Under the pieces are notes generated by a model, which saw only the letters and a list, made by a program, of their open reading frames with translations, searched no databases and was not told the DNA's origin. A stretch of 64,000 nt of DNA from CBDBFG01 sp965204765. Its GTDB lineage: Bacteria; Pseudomonadota; Alphaproteobacteria; Caedimonadales; UBA9215. Position numbers and translations under genes: made by a program. The stretch lies in the NCBI GenBank assembly GCA_965204765.1, contig CBDBFG010000004.1, positions 62,001 to 126,000 of the forward strand. The letters are read 5' to 3'. How positions within the stretch are numbered: position 1 is the first letter of the stretch; each line of letters starts with the position of its first letter. Of the stretch, positions 17,589 to 27,438 are shown in pieces.

Positions 17589-19202
17589 TTACCTAACCTT
17601 GATACTAGTTAACATAAAACCAACTTGCTTATTACCAAAATCCATGCGCTTACGTAACAAAGAAATAAACCTCACAAACCGAGCAAACAATTTATTAGTG
17701 CATAAATACTTATAATCATAAACCTTATTACTAACAAACTCTAACTTCAATAACCTACTACTACTAATGTCAGAGGATAAAGAGGTAATATCTAATACAA
17801 CTCTCTTACTCTCATAATCCTTAGAAAAAGAAATACTATGTATAACCTTACCAGCATAATAAACATCTATAGCGTGATCCTTAGCAAAAGAAAAAACTTC
17901 CAACTCTATACTATTCGCAACAAAATCCAACGGTATACCAATAACAGAGCGTAAACCAGAAGACCAAACTCCATACTTGTCATCTATAAAGCTCTTCTTA
18001 TCCCGATACCAGTATTTATAAGTATGCCAACCACCTTGTAATATTATCTTATAAACCTCATAACTATGCTTAACATCAAACAATTCACCACGCTTAACAG
18101 GATAACCAGCAAAACCCTGATATACAGAAGATTCTTTGCGCAAAAAACCTAACTTACTATATTGCTCAAGAGAATAAACCAAATGATCCATAACATTATG
18201 TTGACTCAAATACTCCCTCGCAAACTTATATCCCGAGCGAGCTATCTTATAAGCTAATGCAGGATCAGACTCTAATCTTTTATAATTAGCAACCAAATCA
18301 GATAAGTCATCCTTAACAGGAACATAATGTACCCAAGGTTCTAAAGCATCATAATACCAACACTTCCAACCCTGTTGTAAAAACAAAACTGTACCACCTA
18401 ACATAAGCTGAATCGCACGACCCCAGGCCGAAACATTTCCATCCAAACATATTCCATATTTGTACTGCACTACTTTATGTTCCAAATTCTCATATGGCCC
18501 AAGCAAAGATCGTTGTTTTAACTGTTGTGCCAAAGAAGCATTACACTGCGGAGTAGATGTGAATTTAGCGTCGATGATATTGGGGTGTTTACTGGAAAGA
18601 TCCACTAATTTATACCTTACCATATCTTTGTAAGTCTCAAAATTATAATAACCACCAGTAGTAGCACCGCGCCAATAGATCCTATTATCCCTAGCATGCC
18701 AATTAACAAAATCTCCCTTTATCATATCACCATAATCATTGGCTATAGAATATGCATCAGGTAACAAAAAGGTATTACCATAAAGATAATCTAACTTCCT
18801 AGATGTGTTTATACCATTCATATGAAGAACTGGAATACTATAAATGGTGGCATTATTTTCAATCACAGGAAAACCGTCATTACTAGAAAAAACAGCCAAT
18901 AAATTAGGACTATTTTTTCTCTTATGAAAATTTTTATTAAAAGACCTTTTTATCATGCGTAGTCGAAATTCTTCGAATCCATTCAAAGGCTTACTATAAA
19001 AAATACAATTATCAATTACCTGTAATTTTGAAATTAAATAATTTCTTAATCCATCTATCTCATCAAGAACTGATACATCATACTTGCCAAAATCTTTACC
19101 AGATGACTGCGATAAAAAATGTAAACCTATAACATCCTTTACGCGATCACAAAAAGACAGATTTACTATAAATAACAGTAAAACTAATAAACGAAATACC
19201 AT
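17589..19202 (-). CDS. GT90/CAP10-like glycosyltransferase, exported
   Basis: 537 residues with a strong N-terminal signal sequence (FRLLVLLLFIVNLSFC). The central part has GT90 (CAP10, POGLUT/KDELC-like) hallmarks: IYWRGATTGG at about 175-185, KYGICLDGNVSAWGRAIQL near 260 and EPWVHYVPVKDDLSDL near 300. Family enzymes transfer xylose or glucose to capsule or protein acceptors. Bacterial members are often annotated as lipopolysaccharide-modifying. A C-terminal region of about 150 residues has no recognised fold and looks beta-rich. The gene begins four bases after pepP ends and is followed after two bases by the DUF6492 gene. Acceptor and exact location (periplasm or outside) are inference. 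Confidence 0.8.
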   Translation of the reverse strand: MVFRLLVLLLFIVNLSFCDRVKDVIGLHFLSQSSGKDFGKYDVSVLDEIDGLRNYLISKLQVIDNCIFYSKPLNGFEEFRLRMIKRSFNKNFHKRKNSPNLLAVFSSNDGFPVIENNATIYSIPVLHMNGINTSRKLDYLYGNTFLLPDAYSIANDYGDMIKGDFVNWHARDNRIYWRGATTGGYYNFETYKDMVRYKLVDLSSKHPNIIDAKFTSTPQCNASLAQQLKQRSLLGPYENLEHKVVQYKYGICLDGNVSAWGRAIQLMLGGTVLFLQQGWKCWYYDALEPWVHYVPVKDDLSDLVANYKRLESDPALAYKIARSGYKFAREYLSQHNVMDHLVYSLEQYSKLGFLRKESSVYQGFAGYPVKRGELFDVKHSYEVYKIILQGGWHTYKYWYRDKKSFIDDKYGVWSSGLRSVIGIPLDFVANSIELEVFSFAKDHAIDVYYAGKVIHSISFSKDYESKRVVLDITSLSSDISSSRLLKLEFVSNKVYDYKYLCTNKLFARFVRFISLLRKRMDFGNKQVGFMLTSIKVR

Positions 19203-19206
19203 ATAA

Positions 19207-21027
19207 CTAAACCTCTTTAGTAGCTTCCTTTAACCAAGGTAAAGATTCAGACGTAACCTGGGTAGATAAAATCTCATATACCTTTTTGTGGTAATTATTT
19301 AACCATCTTTTTTCAAAACTACTCATTAAACTAAAATCTATTAAAGACAAATCTATAGGCACAAAAGTAATAGTTTCGAAACAGAGCATTTCACGCTCAA
19401 AACACATTTCTACAGGAGCCTTTTTTACAACTATTAGACTTTCTATTCTAATACCATATTCCCCAGTCTTATAATAACCTGGTTCGTTTGATAATATCAT
19501 TCCCTCCATCAGTGGATAGGTATTGGATGCTTTATTAATACGCTGAGGTCCTTCATGCACCCCTAGATAAACCCCAACCCCGTGGCCCGTACCATGTTCA
19601 TAGTCACAACCCACATCCCATAGATATTTTCGCGCTAACACGTCTAACTGTGTTCCCGTTGTGCCAGCAGGGAAATATGCGTTAGCAAGAGCAATATGAC
19701 CTTTTAGAACTCTAGTAAATCTGTCTTTCTGCTCAATTGTGGCTTGTTTACCTAAAGCAATAGTTCTAGTAATATCTGTGGTACCATCTAGGTACTGTCC
19801 ACCAGAGTCCAATAAAAATAACTCACCATTTTGTAATGCTTTGTTACTTTCTTTACTGACACGATAGTGCATAATAGCTCCGTTTGATCCAGAACCAGCA
19901 ATAGCATCAAAACTATCAGAAATGTATAAATCCTGTTTACTGCGATATTCCTTTAATTTATTTACTACATCCATTTCTGTAACACAGTTATCAATCATAT
20001 GCTTTTCCAGCCAACACAATAAATTACAAATTGCAGCACCATCACGTATATGCGCATTCTTAGTGGATTTAATCTCTACCAAATTCTTACAAGCCTTTGG
20101 TACAGCACAAAGATCATCACCATAAACTATCTTACCTCCGTGTTTTTCTACTGTATTTACTATAGCGACAGGTATATTGTCCCTATCTAAATATATGCTT
20201 TTCCCATTAGAAGAAAGCCTACGTAAAAAATCTTTCACACAATCATAAGAAATAATTCCTACTCTATTTTGCAAATTTTCTAACAAATCATCGCTCTGCT
20301 GTTGATCATGTATGAATAAAGTACACATTCCTTCTTGGGGAACATAAGCATAAATAGAAGCAGCCGGCGTATATGGCCTATCATGCGCCCTGATATTGAA
20401 TAACCATGCTATACTTTCCGTAATATTAATAAAGTATCCATCCGCGTTATAGTGACTTAAACTTTCTCTGATCAGAGCGATTTTATTAGTGATGTTACTA
20501 CCGGCGTAATCTATGGGATAAGGGCTTATTTCAGGAATAAAAAGGTCTGGCCTATCTAGCCATAAATCATCTAAATAACCATTACTGATTGGACATAAAA
20601 AGATATCATGTCCCATTAATTTATTGTTGATTCTATCATACATAACCTTAGTTACAACATTATCATCAAAAGCGACTTTTCCACCTTTTGGCACGCGACT
20701 AATTATCCAATTACATATTGCATCACACGTATATTCTTTATAATCAAACAAATCCTTGTCTATCTCATTTTCCACTTGCAATTTGTAACGCCCATCAACA
20801 AATATTGCAGCCCCTTTGGTATCACAACTATGCTTATTAAGTATTGCACAAAAACCTGCACTGCCCGTAAATCCCGTAAGAAACTTTACAATATTATCAT
20901 AATCCAGAGTATGTTCTGTTTGATGAGGGTCTGATTTTGGTATAATAAAACAATCAAATCCCATTTTAACTAGTTGAGCACGAAAATTATCTAATCTTTG
21001 CGTGATATCACGATTATTTTTAGTCAA
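19207..21027 (-). CDS. pepP: Xaa-Pro aminopeptidase (M24 family)
   Basis: Removes the N-terminal residue from peptides with proline at position two. At 606 residues it is the long, three-domain aminopeptidase P form: two creatinase-like N-terminal domains (about 1-310) and a C-terminal pita-bread metallopeptidase. Metal ligands are visible in LLDSGGQYLDGTTDITRT (two Asp), HGTGHGVGVYLGVHEGP (His), LSNEPGYY (Glu) and GIRIES (Glu). There is no signal peptide, so it is cytoplasmic. It starts four bases after the histidine kinase gene ends, inside the secA-led row. Confidence 0.93.
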   Translation of the reverse strand: MTKNNRDITQRLDNFRAQLVKMGFDCFIIPKSDPHQTEHTLDYDNIVKFLTGFTGSAGFCAILNKHSCDTKGAAIFVDGRYKLQVENEIDKDLFDYKEYTCDAICNWIISRVPKGGKVAFDDNVVTKVMYDRINNKLMGHDIFLCPISNGYLDDLWLDRPDLFIPEISPYPIDYAGSNITNKIALIRESLSHYNADGYFINITESIAWLFNIRAHDRPYTPAASIYAYVPQEGMCTLFIHDQQQSDDLLENLQNRVGIISYDCVKDFLRRLSSNGKSIYLDRDNIPVAIVNTVEKHGGKIVYGDDLCAVPKACKNLVEIKSTKNAHIRDGAAICNLLCWLEKHMIDNCVTEMDVVNKLKEYRSKQDLYISDSFDAIAGSGSNGAIMHYRVSKESNKALQNGELFLLDSGGQYLDGTTDITRTIALGKQATIEQKDRFTRVLKGHIALANAYFPAGTTGTQLDVLARKYLWDVGCDYEHGTGHGVGVYLGVHEGPQRINKASNTYPLMEGMILSNEPGYYKTGEYGIRIESLIVVKKAPVEMCFEREMLCFETITFVPIDLSLIDFSLMSSFEKRWLNNYHKKVYEILSTQVTSESLPWLKEATKEV

Positions 21028-21030
21028 TTG

Positions 21031-23190
21031 TTACACCTCGTTTAAATTTTTAGGAATTGTAATATTAAATGATGTATATTCTTTTAGTTTCGTATCTAAA
21101 GTAAATTTTCCATGGTGCTGATTTACCACTATATCAAACCCTAAAGACAAACCTAACCCGGTACCTTCTCCCGATGGTTTAGTTGTAAAAAATGGATTAA
21201 AAATCTTCTTTTTTATAGCACTAGTAATACCGGGACCATTATCAGTGATAACAATTGTAATCTCACTCTCACTATCAGTAGTAGTAATTGTTAACATTGG
21301 TACATATTCACCTTCAATTTGCTTTTGTTTTTCAAATAAAGCATAACAGGCGTTATTTACTATATTTAAAAACACTCTACCCAAATCTTGCTTATATATA
21401 TACAAAGGTTCTATGCCACTATCGTAATTCTTGTTCACTTTTACAACAAACCCTTGTTGTTTAAAGGCAGCAACCCCCAACAATATATTTTCATCCAAGA
21501 TACTATGTATATCTTCGTTATTTAATGTATATTCACCATCTCTGGCATGGTTAAGCATAGAGTTCACTATAGCATCAGCACGCCTACCATGTTCTTCTAT
21601 TTTGTCCATATTATTGGCAAGGTGACCAGAAAGATCAATGATACTATGCTTGGCTTCATCATCACTTGATCCCAGCAGATTATTTATTTCTTCTTTGATA
21701 GATTCTCCGAATATTTTTGAAGTTTCTGCGAAATTGATAATAAAATTAAGGGGGTTCCTAATCTCATGAGCTATACCAGCAGTTAGAGCTCCAAGCCCGG
21801 CTAATTTTTCTTGGGTTATGATCTGCTGTTGTGCCTTCCGTAAATCAATTAACGCTTTTTCTAACTGTTTATTTTTTATCGACAGATCATTGGTACGCTG
21901 AGCTACCTTATCATCAAGTTGGCCAATATGTTTCTCAAGTTTATCTACCAAAGCTTTATTTTGTTCAAATACATCAGAGATAGCGTCAAACCACTCTGAC
22001 CAAGGTTCATAAGTATTATGTAATTGATTATCCTTTAGTTTGCCTTGATTAGCTATATGCTCAACTAGCAAACCTGCTGGATATATGAATTCTCTTGCTA
22101 CTAACCTATTTGCCCCTATTAGAAAAATAGTAGTAAAAATAATAATCAATAATAAACCTGGCAAAACATGCTTAATAGTTTGAAATGTAATATCGGTATT
22201 TTTGACATAGTAGACAATCTTCCATGGGGCAAAGGAAGTATTCGCAACAAACACCCAATAGCTACCTACTCTAGTCAAAGTAGCATTATTATTCTCGACA
22301 AAATAATTGTGCGGTAAATCCTCAGGCAATAAATTATTAAATTTGATGATACTTGAATCTTGATGCTGTCTTGATTCCAGATCGGCGATGACCGTACCTT
22401 GCTCATTTACCACCACTAGATTACCAAACCGAAAATGAAGAGACTCAACAAAGAAATCCACAACATCCAGGGTAAAATCAAAACCTACTACCCCTTTAAA
22501 TTCAACCCCCTTATATACTGGCGCTGCACAAGTAACCATCAATGATTTATCTTCGCCCCAAAAAACATCACTCCATGTTACTTTGCTTGTTCTGTTATTT
22601 TTAGGAGTAGAGCGTAAATAATGTTCAACATTATAAACCTCCTTATCAAAAGTTATTTCCTTATTCTCTAACCAAGGATAAACAAAAATAAATTTATTTT
22701 CAGAAGTATAATGAAACTTACGAACACTATGGGTATTGTTTTTCAACACATTTACCAATGGAAGCAAAGAAAATGCCATCTGTAATTCATGTAGTGTCGA
22801 TACATCAAGCTTCTCTCTAGAACCTTGACCTATTATCATACCATAAGCTTTATTAACACCTAACTTATTAACATCTAAATAGTATAAATTTTTATTTGCA
22901 TCATCTTGTAATTTAATATTGGCATCAAACAACAGAAAGTCGTCCGTCAAAAATCTTAAAGCTTGGCGCTGCATTGCCTTAACAGTATCATATCGTATTT
23001 TTAAAATATTATTAAATGAGCGACTATGTTCAAGTAATCTTAAGTTTATATTTTTAATATTTGCCTCATAGTTATCATTATACAGAAAACTAAATAATAC
23101 AATTGCAGAAATAGTAACTGATCCATAAACGAGAGAAATAATTTTATTAAATCTCGAAAAGAATCCTTTATTCTTATGACTGTTTGGCAT
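21031..23190 (-). CDS. Membrane sensor histidine kinase with Cache-like periplasmic domain
   Basis: Membrane sensor that autophosphorylates on His and passes phosphate to a response regulator, which is not encoded nearby. Membrane segments occur near residues 15-37 and 345-368, flanking a roughly 300-residue extracytoplasmic region that looks like a double Cache domain. A coiled coil leads to the HisKA motif GIAHEIRNPLNF and an ATPase domain with NIVNNACYAL (N box), DNGPGI (G1), FNPFFTTKP (F box) and GTGLGLSLG (G2), so it looks active. Two starts are possible: GTG 23217, which overlaps the end of trxA, and ATG 23190, used here; neither has a convincing ribosome site. Signal and partner are unknown. 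Confidence 0.88.
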   Translation of the reverse strand: MPNSHKNKGFFSRFNKIISLVYGSVTISAIVLFSFLYNDNYEANIKNINLRLLEHSRSFNNILKIRYDTVKAMQRQALRFLTDDFLLFDANIKLQDDANKNLYYLDVNKLGVNKAYGMIIGQGSREKLDVSTLHELQMAFSLLPLVNVLKNNTHSVRKFHYTSENKFIFVYPWLENKEITFDKEVYNVEHYLRSTPKNNRTSKVTWSDVFWGEDKSLMVTCAAPVYKGVEFKGVVGFDFTLDVVDFFVESLHFRFGNLVVVNEQGTVIADLESRQHQDSSIIKFNNLLPEDLPHNYFVENNNATLTRVGSYWVFVANTSFAPWKIVYYVKNTDITFQTIKHVLPGLLLIIIFTTIFLIGANRLVAREFIYPAGLLVEHIANQGKLKDNQLHNTYEPWSEWFDAISDVFEQNKALVDKLEKHIGQLDDKVAQRTNDLSIKNKQLEKALIDLRKAQQQIITQEKLAGLGALTAGIAHEIRNPLNFIINFAETSKIFGESIKEEINNLLGSSDDEAKHSIIDLSGHLANNMDKIEEHGRRADAIVNSMLNHARDGEYTLNNEDIHSILDENILLGVAAFKQQGFVVKVNKNYDSGIEPLYIYKQDLGRVFLNIVNNACYALFEKQKQIEGEYVPMLTITTTDSESEITIVITDNGPGITSAIKKKIFNPFFTTKPSGEGTGLGLSLGFDIVVNQHHGKFTLDTKLKEYTSFNITIPKNLNEV

Positions 23191-23206
23191 AAATATACTA
23201 GATAAA

Positions 23207-23527
23207 TTATATAACACTATTTAACCAATCAGACATAGCTGATTGTGACATAGCGCCAATATGTGTATCTATAACCTCACCATTTTTAAATAATTTAATG
23301 GTTGGGATACTTTTTACAGAGTAGTTTAAAGCTATTTCTGGATTATCATCTATATTAACTTTACAAACCTTCACTTTACCGTCAAATAACTGTGCTATTT
23401 GTTCTAAAACTGGCATGATAGCTCGGCACGGGCCACACCATTCTGCCCAAAAATCAACCAAAACAACACCTTTATGTTTCACAACATCAGATTCAAAACT
23501 ACCTTCGGTAACTGTATGAATAACCAT
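23207..23527 (-). CDS. trxA: Thioredoxin
   Basis: Cytoplasmic dithiol-disulfide reductant. The 106-residue protein has the active site WCGPC within VDFWAEWCGPCRAIMPVLE and the family cis-Pro in SIPTIKLFKNG. The open frame extends to 23608 inside secA, but the ATG at 23527 is preceded by GAGGAGG at good spacing and gives the standard thioredoxin length, so it is chosen. The start is about 22 bases after the secA stop. The 3' end abuts or overlaps the histidine kinase start. Confidence 0.96.
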   Translation of the reverse strand: MVIHTVTEGSFESDVVKHKGVVLVDFWAEWCGPCRAIMPVLEQIAQLFDGKVKVCKVNIDDNPEIALNYSVKSIPTIKLFKNGEVIDTHIGAMSQSAMSDWLNSVI

Positions 23528-23549
23528 TACTTCCTCCTCAATTAACAAA

Positions 23550-26258
23550 TTATACTTTTCCACAACAATGCTTGTATCTCTTGCCTGATCCGCAACTACA
23601 CAAGGCATTACGATTAGGTGTATTTGATGAAGCTTTATTTTTCATCAATCTATTTCTAATACTCCCCTTAGATTTATTAGGCACCTTATTTTCATCAGAA
23701 GATGCCTTTTGCGGTGCAGTATAACTAAAATCTTCCTCACCCTCGTCGTAATCACTAAAGGCTGACAAAACTTCCTCTCTATTAGAATCAGTGCCGATAG
23801 ATAAATTAGATAAAATCGATATAGTAGACTCTCTCACACTTTTCAACATGGACTCAAATAAGAAGAACGCTTCTGATTTATATTCATTTAAAGGGTCTCG
23901 TTGTGCAATTGCCCGCAAATTTATTCCCTGCCTTACATGATCCAACGCAAGCAAATGATCTTTCCATGCGCTATCTAGGTTCCGTAATAAAACACTTTTT
24001 TCAGCTACACGCATTATTTCACTACCAAAATCACTTTCTTTATCCAAGGTACTGGAATTAATAGAATCTAGTATTTTATCGTAAATAGTATCCGGCGATA
24101 TCTCGTCCTTAATCCAATCCTTAATTGGCAAATCTTCACCAAAAATACGCAAAGCTTCCGTATGCAAAGCACTTATATTCCACTGGTCTACCAATGTATT
24201 TTCTGGCATAAATTTATCGGTTATATCAGATAAAACATCTTCTCTCATATCTTTTATGATAGCACTCATATCATCCTTGGTCATAAAATCTTTGCGCTGA
24301 GAATAAACTATCTTACGCTGTTCATTCATAACATCATCATATTTCAGTAAATGTTTTCTGATATCATAGTTTCTTGCTTCAACTTTTTGCTGCGCTCTTT
24401 CCAAAGCCTTGCTAACCCAAGGATGCACTATTGCTTCACCCTCTTTCAAACCAAGTTTCTGCAACATACTGTCCAACTTATCAGACCCAAAAATTCTCAT
24501 TAAGTCATCTTCCAAAGAAAGAAAAAACTTGGACTCTCCTGGATCACCCTGACGTCCAGAACGCCCTCGCAACTGATTGTCAACACGTCTACTTTCATGA
24601 CGCTCTGTACCTATAACATACAAACCACCCGCGTCCTTTACTAGACGTTCATCTGTTTTAACTTCAGCGTATATTTTATCAGTGATCTTTTTCACATCTT
24701 TCTTTGCAACACCTTCTAATGCCTGTTGCAACCTAACTTCGACACTTCCTCCTAATTTTATATCCGTTCCTCTACCCGCCATGTTAGTAGCAATTGTCAC
24801 TGCACCAGGAGCTCCAGCCTCGGCTATTATAGCTGCTTCTTGTTCATGAAACCTAGCATTTAGCACCTTATGTTGAATATTGGCATTGGTAAGACAACTA
24901 GAGATATATTCAGATTTTTCTATACTTGTCGTACCCACCAAAACCGGTTGTTGTTTTTTACTACATTGCTGAATTAATTTAGTAATTGCGTCTATTTTTT
25001 CCTTTTCTGTACGGTAAATTTCGTCATCCAAATCTTTACGAACAACTGGTAGGTTGGTTTGCACTTTAATCACTTCCAAATTATAAATATCTGATAATTC
25101 AGCCGCCTCAGTTTTGGCAGTCCCAGTCATACCAGATAACTTGTTATATAATCTAAAATAATTCTGGAAAGTAATAGATGCTAAGGTTTGATTTTCCATT
25201 TGTACTTCTACATTTTCCTTAGCCTCTAAAGCTTGGTGTAAACCATCAGAGTAGCGACGACCGTCCATCATACGACCAGTAAACTCGTCTATAATTATCA
25301 CTTGATTATCTTTTACTATATAATCAACGTCACGATGAAACATCTTATGAGCACGCAATGCCTGATTAACATGATGCACTAATGATATATTTTGCACCTC
25401 GTACAAACTACCTTCTTGCAAGACACCTTTATCACGTAGCAATTTTTCAATATTGTGATTACCAGATTCTGTAAAAGTGATAGACTTATTTTTCTCATCC
25501 TTTTCATAGTCACTGTCTTTCAAGTAAGGAATGGTCTTATTGATGCTATCATATAGCTTCGACGAATCATCCGCAGGACCAGAAATAATCAAAGGAGTTC
25601 TAGCTTCATCTATTAAGATACTATCAACTTCATCAACTATGGCGTAATGAAATCCTCGTTGTACTATTTCATCAGAATGAAATTTCATATTATCACGCAG
25701 ATAGTCAAAACCAAGCTCGTTGTTTGTAGCGTACGTAATATCACAACTATAAGATTTTTTACGTTCCACATCGTCCATATCGTTGGTAATGCACCCAACC
25801 GAAAGTCCCATAAATTCGTATAGCTTGCCCATCCATTTGGAATCTCTTTCCGCTAAGTAATCATTTACGGTTACGACATGTACTCCGTCATCTTTCAAGG
25901 CATTCAAATACACAGGCAAAGTAGACATCAGCGTTTTACCCTCACCCGTGGCCATTTCTGCTATTTCACCTCTATGCAAAACAATTCCACCCATCATTTG
26001 CACATCATAATGACGCATACCCAGTGATCTTTTAGCCGCTTCACGAACCGTTGCAAAAACCTCTGGTAATAGCTGGTCTAAAGTTTTACCTGCAGCAATG
26101 TCTTTTTTAAATAATATTGTTTTTTGCTTTAACTCAGCATCACTCAGTTTAGTCAATTCATCTTCATAAGAGTTAATCCTGACCAGAATAGTATTTAATT
26201 TTTTTAAATAGCGATCATCTGTTGAACCAAATACCCTTTGAAAAACATTCAAAAACAT
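23550..26258 (-). CDS. secA: Preprotein translocase ATPase SecA
   Basis: Motor that pushes preproteins through SecYEG. The 902-residue protein is full length. It shows the DEAD-type motor motif MATGEGKT near residue 105, the preprotein cross-linking region, the second nucleotide-binding domain (TNMAGRGTDI and GRSGRQGDPG) and the C-terminal zinc ribbon CSCGSGKRYKHCC that binds SecB and phospholipid. The ATG at 26258 has AGAGGT upstream. It is the first gene of the minus-strand row secA-trxA-kinase-pepP-GT90-DUF6492 and is divergent from the parvulin gene, which also serves exported proteins. Confidence 0.98.
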   Translation of the reverse strand: MFLNVFQRVFGSTDDRYLKKLNTILVRINSYEDELTKLSDAELKQKTILFKKDIAAGKTLDQLLPEVFATVREAAKRSLGMRHYDVQMMGGIVLHRGEIAEMATGEGKTLMSTLPVYLNALKDDGVHVVTVNDYLAERDSKWMGKLYEFMGLSVGCITNDMDDVERKKSYSCDITYATNNELGFDYLRDNMKFHSDEIVQRGFHYAIVDEVDSILIDEARTPLIISGPADDSSKLYDSINKTIPYLKDSDYEKDEKNKSITFTESGNHNIEKLLRDKGVLQEGSLYEVQNISLVHHVNQALRAHKMFHRDVDYIVKDNQVIIIDEFTGRMMDGRRYSDGLHQALEAKENVEVQMENQTLASITFQNYFRLYNKLSGMTGTAKTEAAELSDIYNLEVIKVQTNLPVVRKDLDDEIYRTEKEKIDAITKLIQQCSKKQQPVLVGTTSIEKSEYISSCLTNANIQHKVLNARFHEQEAAIIAEAGAPGAVTIATNMAGRGTDIKLGGSVEVRLQQALEGVAKKDVKKITDKIYAEVKTDERLVKDAGGLYVIGTERHESRRVDNQLRGRSGRQGDPGESKFFLSLEDDLMRIFGSDKLDSMLQKLGLKEGEAIVHPWVSKALERAQQKVEARNYDIRKHLLKYDDVMNEQRKIVYSQRKDFMTKDDMSAIIKDMREDVLSDITDKFMPENTLVDQWNISALHTEALRIFGEDLPIKDWIKDEISPDTIYDKILDSINSSTLDKESDFGSEIMRVAEKSVLLRNLDSAWKDHLLALDHVRQGINLRAIAQRDPLNEYKSEAFFLFESMLKSVRESTISILSNLSIGTDSNREEVLSAFSDYDEGEEDFSYTAPQKASSDENKVPNKSKGSIRNRLMKNKASSNTPNRNALCSCGSGKRYKHCCGKV

Positions 26259-26339
26259 CTATACCTCTAAAATACAAACCATTATTATCATTAAATTAGC
26301 ACCATTGTAACAGCAAAATAAAATATCTAAACTTTTAAG

Positions 26340-26367
26340 TTGAATTATGATCTCTTACATGTACGAT
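26340..26367 (+). promoter_or_regulatory. Sigma-70-type promoter for the parvulin gene
   Basis: TTGAAT (26340-26345), a 16-bp spacer and TACGAT (26362-26367) lie 31 bases before the ATG, with an AAAGGT ribosome site between. The -10 sequence is the same as that of the promoter at 27385-27413, which supports both. Predicted by eye. Confidence 0.5.
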
Positions 26368-26398
26368 GTAGTGAAATAATTACAAAGGTAGATATTAA

Positions 26399-27208
26399 AT
26401 GAAAAAAGTAACTGTATTATTAACGATTGCAACATCTATTGCTTTCCTTACATCATCTTATGCTAATAAATCAAATGTATTAGCTGTGGTAAATGGAAAA
26501 AAAATCACAAAAGAAGATCAGACTAAATTTGAAAAATCTCTACCACCTGCTTTGTTAGCTAATCAAGATAAAAACAAATTAAAAAGTAATATCATCAACC
26601 AATTAGTTGATATAGAGGTTCTAAAACAATCAGCTCTTAAGTCTGGTATTGATAAAACTAAGGAAGTACAAAACGCTATAGAAAAAGCAAAAGAACAAGT
26701 CATTATCAATGCGTTTATTATCAAGCAACTAGAATCAAAAATTAATGATAAAGCAATAGAAGCTGAATACAATAACTTCAAAAAAGAATACGCTAAAAAA
26801 GTTAAAAATAAAAAAGAAATGAAGTTGCGTCATATTTTAGTTAACAATGAAAATGAAGCAAAAAGTATCATTAAAAAATTGGATAGTGGCCAAGATTTCC
26901 AAAAATTAGCTAGAGAACTTTCTGCTGATAAAGAATCTGCTAAAAATGGCGGAGATATAGGCTACATACTAGAAGGAACCATACAAGAGTTCGACAAACA
27001 CTTACAAGCGATCAAAGTAGGTAAATACTCGCAAACTCCTGTAAAAAGCAAACTGGGATACCATGTATTTAAAATAGAAGACCGAAGAAAAGCACAAGCG
27101 CCAAAATTTGAGAACATCAAGCGCCAATTGTCGGCAAAAGTACAACAAGATGCTCTAGCACAGTTAGTAAAAAAATTACGTGATAAAGCAACTGTAGAAA
27201 TTATGTAA
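26399..27208 (+). CDS. Exported parvulin-type peptidyl-prolyl isomerase (PpiC/PrsA-like)
   Basis: Folding helper for exported proteins in the periplasm. The 269-residue product has a signal peptide (VTVLLTIATSIAFLTSSYA), an N-terminal SurA-like helical region with the typical opening VNGKKITKED, and a parvulin domain at about 138-228: LRHILVNNENEAKSIIKKL, then ELSADKESAKNGGDIGYI and TPVKSKLGYHVFKIED. There is one rotamase domain, as in Rickettsia parvulin-like proteins. It is single-gene and divergent from secA. A strong rho-independent terminator follows. Confidence 0.9.
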   Translation: MKKVTVLLTIATSIAFLTSSYANKSNVLAVVNGKKITKEDQTKFEKSLPPALLANQDKNKLKSNIINQLVDIEVLKQSALKSGIDKTKEVQNAIEKAKEQVIINAFIIKQLESKINDKAIEAEYNNFKKEYAKKVKNKKEMKLRHILVNNENEAKSIIKKLDSGQDFQKLARELSADKESAKNGGDIGYILEGTIQEFDKHLQAIKVGKYSQTPVKSKLGYHVFKIEDRRKAQAPKFENIKRQLSAKVQQDALAQLVKKLRDKATVEIM

Positions 27209-27227
27209 TAAATCAAGCGATCAATCA

Positions 27228-27254
27228 AAAAAGCACGCATTTAGCGTGCTTTTT
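27228..27254 (+). terminator. Rho-independent terminator after the parvulin gene
   Basis: Perfect 11-bp inverted repeat AAAAAGCACGC / GCGTGCTTTTT with loop ATTTA, ending in a T-run, 20 bases after the stop codon. It is the clearest intrinsic terminator in the window. The matching A-run means it could also work in the other orientation. Confidence 0.9.
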
Positions 27255-27384
27255 AATCCTTGATACATGTTTATATAAATTTGTAAAACCCATTTAATAC
27301 TCATAAAGTATTTTCAAATATCATAAAAATCTAAAATCCCGCAGTAAAATAAAATCATTCATAAAACAATATAGATGGTTCTTT

Positions 27385-27413
27385 TTGACAAATTTATTGA
27401 TTATTGTTACGAT
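27385..27413 (+). promoter_or_regulatory. Sigma-70-type promoter for the exported GNAT gene
   Basis: TTGACA (27385-27390), exactly 17 bp, then TACGAT (27408-27413), 26 bases before the ATG at 27439. The -35 is consensus. An AGGA ribosome site lies between. The terminator upstream separates this unit from the parvulin gene. Confidence 0.65.
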
Positions 27414-27438
27414 GCACACAATCTTAGGATAAATTAAT

